Of a stretch of DNA of 64,000 bases, positions 59,690-64,000 are shown in pieces (within the stretch, counting starts at the first letter, position 1; the number at the start of each line of letters is the position of its first letter). The translations under genes and the position numbers were made by a program. Location: NCBI RefSeq assembly GCF_047948215.1, contig NC_134455.1, positions 292,665,647 through 292,729,646 of the forward strand, written 5' to 3'. Under the pieces are notes generated by a model. The model ran no database searches, was not told the origin of the DNA, and saw nothing but the letters and a program-made list of their open reading frames with translations. The DNA comes from Lycorma delicatula. Taxonomy: Eukaryota > Arthropoda > Insecta > Hemiptera > Fulgoridae.

Positions 59690-60570
59690 GGGATCATGTA
59701 AACACTTTCATCTAGAATTTGCCAATTTACATTTAAGTGAAATGGAAAGAAGTAAGGACTCAGTAAGAATTAGAAATGAACTCAGAGGTCAAAAGCAGTT
59801 ATTTGTAGGTAGTCAATCTAAAATATCTTATTATAACAAGAGAGAATTCTCTAAAATGAACCATTCTTGATTGCTCAATAGATTACCAGGATCATTGTTG
59901 GATCCGAGAAATTTGCAAAACTTTTAATAGACTGAAGGTAGAAACTGTAAATGATGGCCAAACGCAGAAAATTCTTGCATTGAAGTTGATTGGTGAGTTC
60001 CCTGCGCTTGTCCAACAATACAGCACCTTAATTCATCAAAAGAAATAGTTGTTTGCTGGAATATGCTTAATTTCACTGAAGAAAAAATAACTGAAGAATT
60101 CTTCAAGTCAAGGTGTGATTGAATGCCTAAGGTTGAGCATGAGAAAAAATAATGACTGCTTCTCATGCATTGACATTTGATAGGATTTCCTTGCCCAAGA
60201 AGGTTCATGCTGGTGAACATCGTCTGGACATGCAAGCTTTCATATCACATTCTATGCAGTGTTTCAGATGGCAGCGCTTTGGACACATTGCACTCGACTG
60301 TGAAAGACAACAAATCTGTGTGTGAGGCGAAGCAAGTCATGAAGAAGAGCCAACTGAGCTCAGATTCTGAGGTAGAGTTTGTGTCAACTCTAAAGGACAA
60401 CACCTGCCATTCTAGAAACTGTCCGTTTTACAAAACTGTCATTCTGGAGATAAAAACTGCAAAATGTCAACTATCCTAAAGCAAGGAAAATTGTCAGTAG
60501 CTGAACACCTCGACTGACATTGACTTATACAGAAGCAACCTCTATCCCTTCTTTACTAAAGGTTAATACA
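59690..60570 (+). pseudogene. Jockey/I-like LINE ORF1 (gag) with CCHC knuckles, decayed
   Basis: Plus-strand pieces: LFVGSQSKISYYNKREFSKM (59800-59860), QQYSTLNSSKEIVVCWNMLN (60015-60070; family ....RG.V.CRD.L), FTEEKITEEFF, ALTFDRISLPKKVHAGEHRL (60165-60220), then ISHSMQCFRWQRFGHIALDC (60245-60300), the first CCHC knuckle with its second Cys changed, and altered second and third knuckles to about 60430. Frames shift at least three times. The gag fragment at 22492 is the same type of protein. Confidence 0.75.
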
Positions 60571-60879
60571 GAACAGTTATTTTCAACCCTTGTGCCAAGT
60601 CTTGCAGCTATGATTAAAAGAATCATAGATAGAAGGATGAAATCATACAACATCTACTAGTGACTGCAGCTTAGCAGATCTTACAAATTCTTTTGGGAGA
60701 GTGTGCATAAAGATGTTAAGGAGACGTCTGAAAAGGCCAGAAACACTTCTTCATCCAGTCATAAGGTGTAGGAAGGTCTGGCAAGAATGCAGAAAATGTC
60801 TGAGCTTTCAGGTCCAACTTAAGTTAGAGAAGGTTCTGGATAGAGAGACTGTTCAACTTTATTCAACTTTATTATGAGT
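60571..60879. other. Unassigned DNA, possibly continuing the LINE
   Basis: No motif recognised. Confidence 0.4.
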
Positions 60880-61226
60880 ATATTTAAAAATTAAAATTAA
60901 AATTATTAATTAAACATTAAAAGTTAGAAATTAAAAATTACATACACAGAAATATGACATCAATTGATAAAAATAAAAACAAACTAAAAAAATATAAATA
61001 TTTTAAATAGAATAAATATACATGTGGTCTAGCTCGCCAATGTTATATTACTGTTCGTAGTAACAGTAATGTAACATTCATTAGCTAGATCATATGTATA
61101 TTTATTCTATTTAAACTAATTATATATTTTTTAGTTTATTTTTATTTTTATCAATTCATGTCATATTTCTATATATGTAATTTTCATAATTTTTAACTTT
61201 TAATGTTTAATTATTAATTTTTAAAT
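60880..61226. repeat. Hairpin MITE (~350 bp inverted repeat)
   Basis: Two ~170-base arms meet at GTTATATTACTGTT-CGTA-GTAACAGTAATGTAAC around 61050; the arms pair outward through TAGAATAAATATACAT / ATGTATATTTATTCTA and AATTGATAAAAATAAAAA / TTTTTATTTTTATCAATT to the ATTAAACATTAAAAGTT segments. A few mismatches only. Confidence 0.85.
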
Positions 61227-61644
61227 ATAATATAAAATATAATGTTTAATTTTAATTTCAATTTTTAACTTTGAATCGTTGATTTTTATAACTCATATTT
61301 AAAAAATCTAATAATGAAATTTTAACAAAGTTTTTATTGTTTTTTATAAAAAGTAATTTTTTTTTATTTTATAATATTTATGTGTAATATGTAATTTGAT
61401 GTGAACGATTTGAAAAAAAAAATGTATTGCAACTGATAATGCGAGAAATTCACAAAATGTTTTTTTCATATATGATAAAATAAGATCATCCTACTTTATT
61501 TATTGTTGTGTTCTTAGATTGACCAAATCTAATAGAATATATTGACCAAATATATATATATATTTGGTCAAAAAACCACTTTTTCATTTAAATTATAAGT
61601 TATTATTTCCCCTAGATATTTAATATATATATAAATATATATAT
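61227..61644. other. AT-rich DNA with small hairpin
   Basis: Includes the inverted repeat TTGACCAAATATATATATATATTTGGTCAA at about 61540-61570. Confidence 0.6.
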
Positions 61645-63029
61645 TGTTTTGATTTATAAACTAGTATAACATTAGCACATATTGTTGAAAGCAAAGTATC
61701 TCAAAGACAACATTTAAAATTGTTTAAACAAACAGTAAATAAAAGTTTTACTCTCTATCTGGCCTGTGAGGTCAACAGTTTACCTTTTACCCTCATGAAT
61801 AAGTTTGAAAACATTTTCTCCTTGATAACACTTAATTTTTAAAAATGTTATTTTAGAATTTGCTTTTTTATTTGGGGTTGTTGAACTTATGTAAAATTTT
61901 TTAGCATTTATGTTTCAAGAGTGATTGTATATTAACAAAGTTTCCTGTTCAGTACTAATAACTACATACCTACTATGATATTGTTATCAGAACAATGAGG
62001 TATAAAATAGTTCAATGTTAAGATTAATGTAACAAAAAGTTGGAAAAACTTATAAAAATAAAATCTTTTGAAAGTTAATCTTTTTCAAAAGATTTAGCTC
62101 TGTACGAATGCAACATTTTCAGATTATTAATAGTTTTCTTTATTGGCATCATTTACAGCGATTACACAGTAATTATTAACATTATGGCAGTTACCCAGGT
62201 CAAAAGTTATTAGTTGGTTAACTTCGATGATCTAAGGAAACTAATATATTAAATACAGGCTTGGTGTTATTTAATTTCATATCCTTTTATCTTCCATGTT
62301 GATGGGAAGCTATGATTCAAGAAATCTTTACTAATAATGAGTACTGACATCATCCTTGGCTACATTTAACAGATATTTTTATATATTCTAAAATTAACTG
62401 ATTAAAGATTATTAATTTCCTGTTCTATTAGTTAGCACTATAATTCTATCTAAAACAAAATGTATAAATATTCATTAAGTTATTGTTAGACATCTTTGTA
62501 ATAACCCTTAAGCATGCCATTGTTGATCTCATTCTCCTCCCTTTAATCATCATTCTCCTATTATGGCCAACATTACACATATTTTTTTCTAATTTTTTCT
62601 TTTTCTAATTTAGTGAAATCATTATCTACATTGTATAAACTAAAGAAATTTCTATACGACTATTTGTATCTTAGTCATATCACATTGTTTATAATTTTTA
62701 TGTTGCAAGCAAATGGTTGTTTTATCCTGTGTAATTCATTATGAATGTAGCTGTAAATGATTTAGATTATCCATATCAGCATAAGTTGTTACCTTACTTT
62801 TATCACCCCAAATTCTAAAATTATTACTTTTTTTAAATGTTGTGTTATCAAGGTGAAAATGTTTTCAGCCACAATCATGAGGGTAAATGGTAAACTGCTG
62901 ATATCACAAGCCGATAGAGTAAATTTTTACCTTTTTTTTGTTTAAACAGTTTTAATATTGTCATTAAGGTGCTTTGCTCTTAATATGAGCTAATGCTATA
63001 TCATGTTCACTAGTTTATAAATCAAAACA
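61645..63029. mobile_element. Non-autonomous element with ~200-bp TIRs, no ORF
   Basis: TGTTTTGATTTATAAACTAGT at 61645 recurs inverted at 63009-63029, and the match continues inward for about 200 bases (ACAGTAAATAAAAGTTTTACTC, GGTCAACAGTTTACC.TTTACCCTCATGA, AAAACATTTTCTCCTTGATAACAC versus their diverged complements at 62840-62960). The inner ~950 bases hold no recognisable coding sequence. Both ends border TA-rich tracts. Confidence 0.8.
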
Positions 63030-63036
63030 CATATTT

Positions 63037-63039
<3 letters not shown>

Positions 63040-63074
<35 letters not shown>
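63040..63074. repeat. (TA)n microsatellite
   Basis: TA dinucleotides directly abutting the next transposon end. Confidence 0.9.
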
Positions 63075-63078
<4 letters not shown>

Positions 63079-64000
63079 GTGTTTCCAAAATGGTGGGCTG
63101 GCAATTTCTCCTTCGTTCTCCCCATGTCTGTTATTTTGTTATTTTTATATAAAAATGTATATTTCAAGTTCGGATAGAGGAATCACATTAATTAATATTT
63201 TGTAAGCATCTTTGTAATAAAGTTGTAAAATTAGCAAAACATCAGGACTTAACTACTTTTGCAAATTAAAAAATGGCAGCCATGTTTATTTTTCAATCCG
63301 TTATATCCCCATAAATATGTTTTATCAAAATATATGTTATAAGCTAACATATAAAGTTTTTTATCTTGAATAAAATTATATTTTATTTTTTTAAATCGGT
63401 TAACAAATAGTCGAGTTATGGCAGAAAATTGTTATTGTAATTTTGTGTCTGTTTTCACGTCCACTTTATGGTCAGTTCGATTAAATATTAGTTGTTTTTA
63501 TTTATTGATAATTCTAATATTGTAAATTAGTATCAATTTATGTAATAATTTTTTCACAAAAAAATTTAACATTACATAATAAAAAATTGATATTAATTTC
63601 TCAATTTTGAATAATTTTACACAGCGACTGTTACTGCTGATCCTGTTAATGTAAACGTGAAGCTTCTTTCAACAGGAATGGTGTTTAAAACTATCACAAC
63701 CAGTGTATCTGGAGCGATGAGAATCCTCATGGTACCTTCCAAAATAGCCGTCAACAAAGATTTTTCCTGAACATACGGGCAGGTATTTTTAATGACTATC
63801 TTTTGGGTTTTGTCGTTCTACCAAATAATTTAAATGGAGAAAATTATCTTGCTCATTTGCCAAAAATCTTCCACATTTTTTGAAAGACCTACCTCTACAA
63901 TTATGAGAAAATATGTGGTTTTACTACGATGGAGCTCCAGCACATTTCAGTAAGTTGGTATCAGATTTCCTGTATGAAACTTTCCATGAAAAAATGGATA
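63073..64000 (+). mobile_element. IS630/mariner-like element B, copy 2, cut by window end
   Basis: TACAGAGTGTTTCCAAAATG at 63073 starts a left TIR matching 52346 onward (CAATTTCTCCTTCGTTCTCCCC, GGAATCACATTAAT, CGGTTAACAAATAGTCGAGTTATGG). The transposase remnant reads rightward from about 63655 (GMVFKTITTSVSGAMRILMV, first-Asp region altered) to the window end. The first copy is inverted in coding orientation relative to this one. Confidence 0.85.

Noticed and set aside
59413..59697. 94-residue minus-strand ORF as a host gene
   Set aside because: No recognisable domain, no splice context, lies between transposon remnants.

Overview
The window is nuclear DNA of an arthropod, most likely an insect. 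It is AT-rich, has spliced exons with GT..AG borders, is crowded with mariner/Tc1-type transposons, non-LTR retrotransposon remnants and tRNA-derived SINEs, and carries the last two exons of a beta-1,3-glucan recognition protein (GNBP family), an arthropod innate-immunity gene. Several repeats remind me of hemipteran genomes, but this is recollection, not proof.

Layout. 1-312: end of a transposase-like gene. 1.0-4.6 kb: a foldback repeat, a mariner and an IS630/Tc1-type element. 5109-5210 and 15328-15423: the two terminal GNBP exons, separated by a ~10.1 kb intron filled with R1/Jockey-like LINE pieces, a second mariner, a remnant of an unnamed multicopy gene family and a SINE. 15.8-18.4 kb: a decayed hAT element of ZBED5/SCAND3 type. 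18.5-22.6 kb: LINE, multicopy-family, mariner and LINE-gag fragments.

22.63-32.7 kb is the main feature: a decayed Maverick/Polinton (virus-like DNA transposon), visibly richer in GC than its surroundings. On the minus strand, in reading order, it has protein-primed DNA polymerase B; a small single-BIR (IAP-type) gene; an integrase with chromodomain; an FtsK/HerA-type packaging ATPase; a probable GT14-like glycosyltransferase split by one frameshift; a conserved Polinton coiled-coil protein; and a phage-tail-like fiber protein. A RING-finger gene lies on the plus strand between the polymerase and the BIR gene. Almost every gene has one or a few stops or frameshifts. I found no double-jelly-roll capsid gene, penton gene, adenain-like protease or terminal inverted repeats; the left end abuts a LINE gag fragment, so the capsid end appears to be lost. 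BIR and RING domains normally occur together in viral IAP proteins; here they sit on two divergent neighbouring genes with a repeat-rich intergenic region between them.

33.1-34.0 kb: a CpG-rich block that looks like a promoter plus first exon of a host gene, a tRNA-like SINE head, and a palindromic repeat with CRE-like and YY1-like motifs. 35.5-37.1 kb: an intact single-exon ankyrin-repeat gene with a PRANC/F-box-like C-terminus. 37-64 kb: AT-rich DNA with a LINE fragment, several more IS630/mariner elements (one family with ~550 bp terminal inverted repeats is present twice), a SINE, LINE gag remnants, hairpin MITEs and TA microsatellites; no intact host gene is visible there.

Only GNBP and the ankyrin gene look like functioning genes. 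All assignments were made by reading translations by eye; no database search was run.
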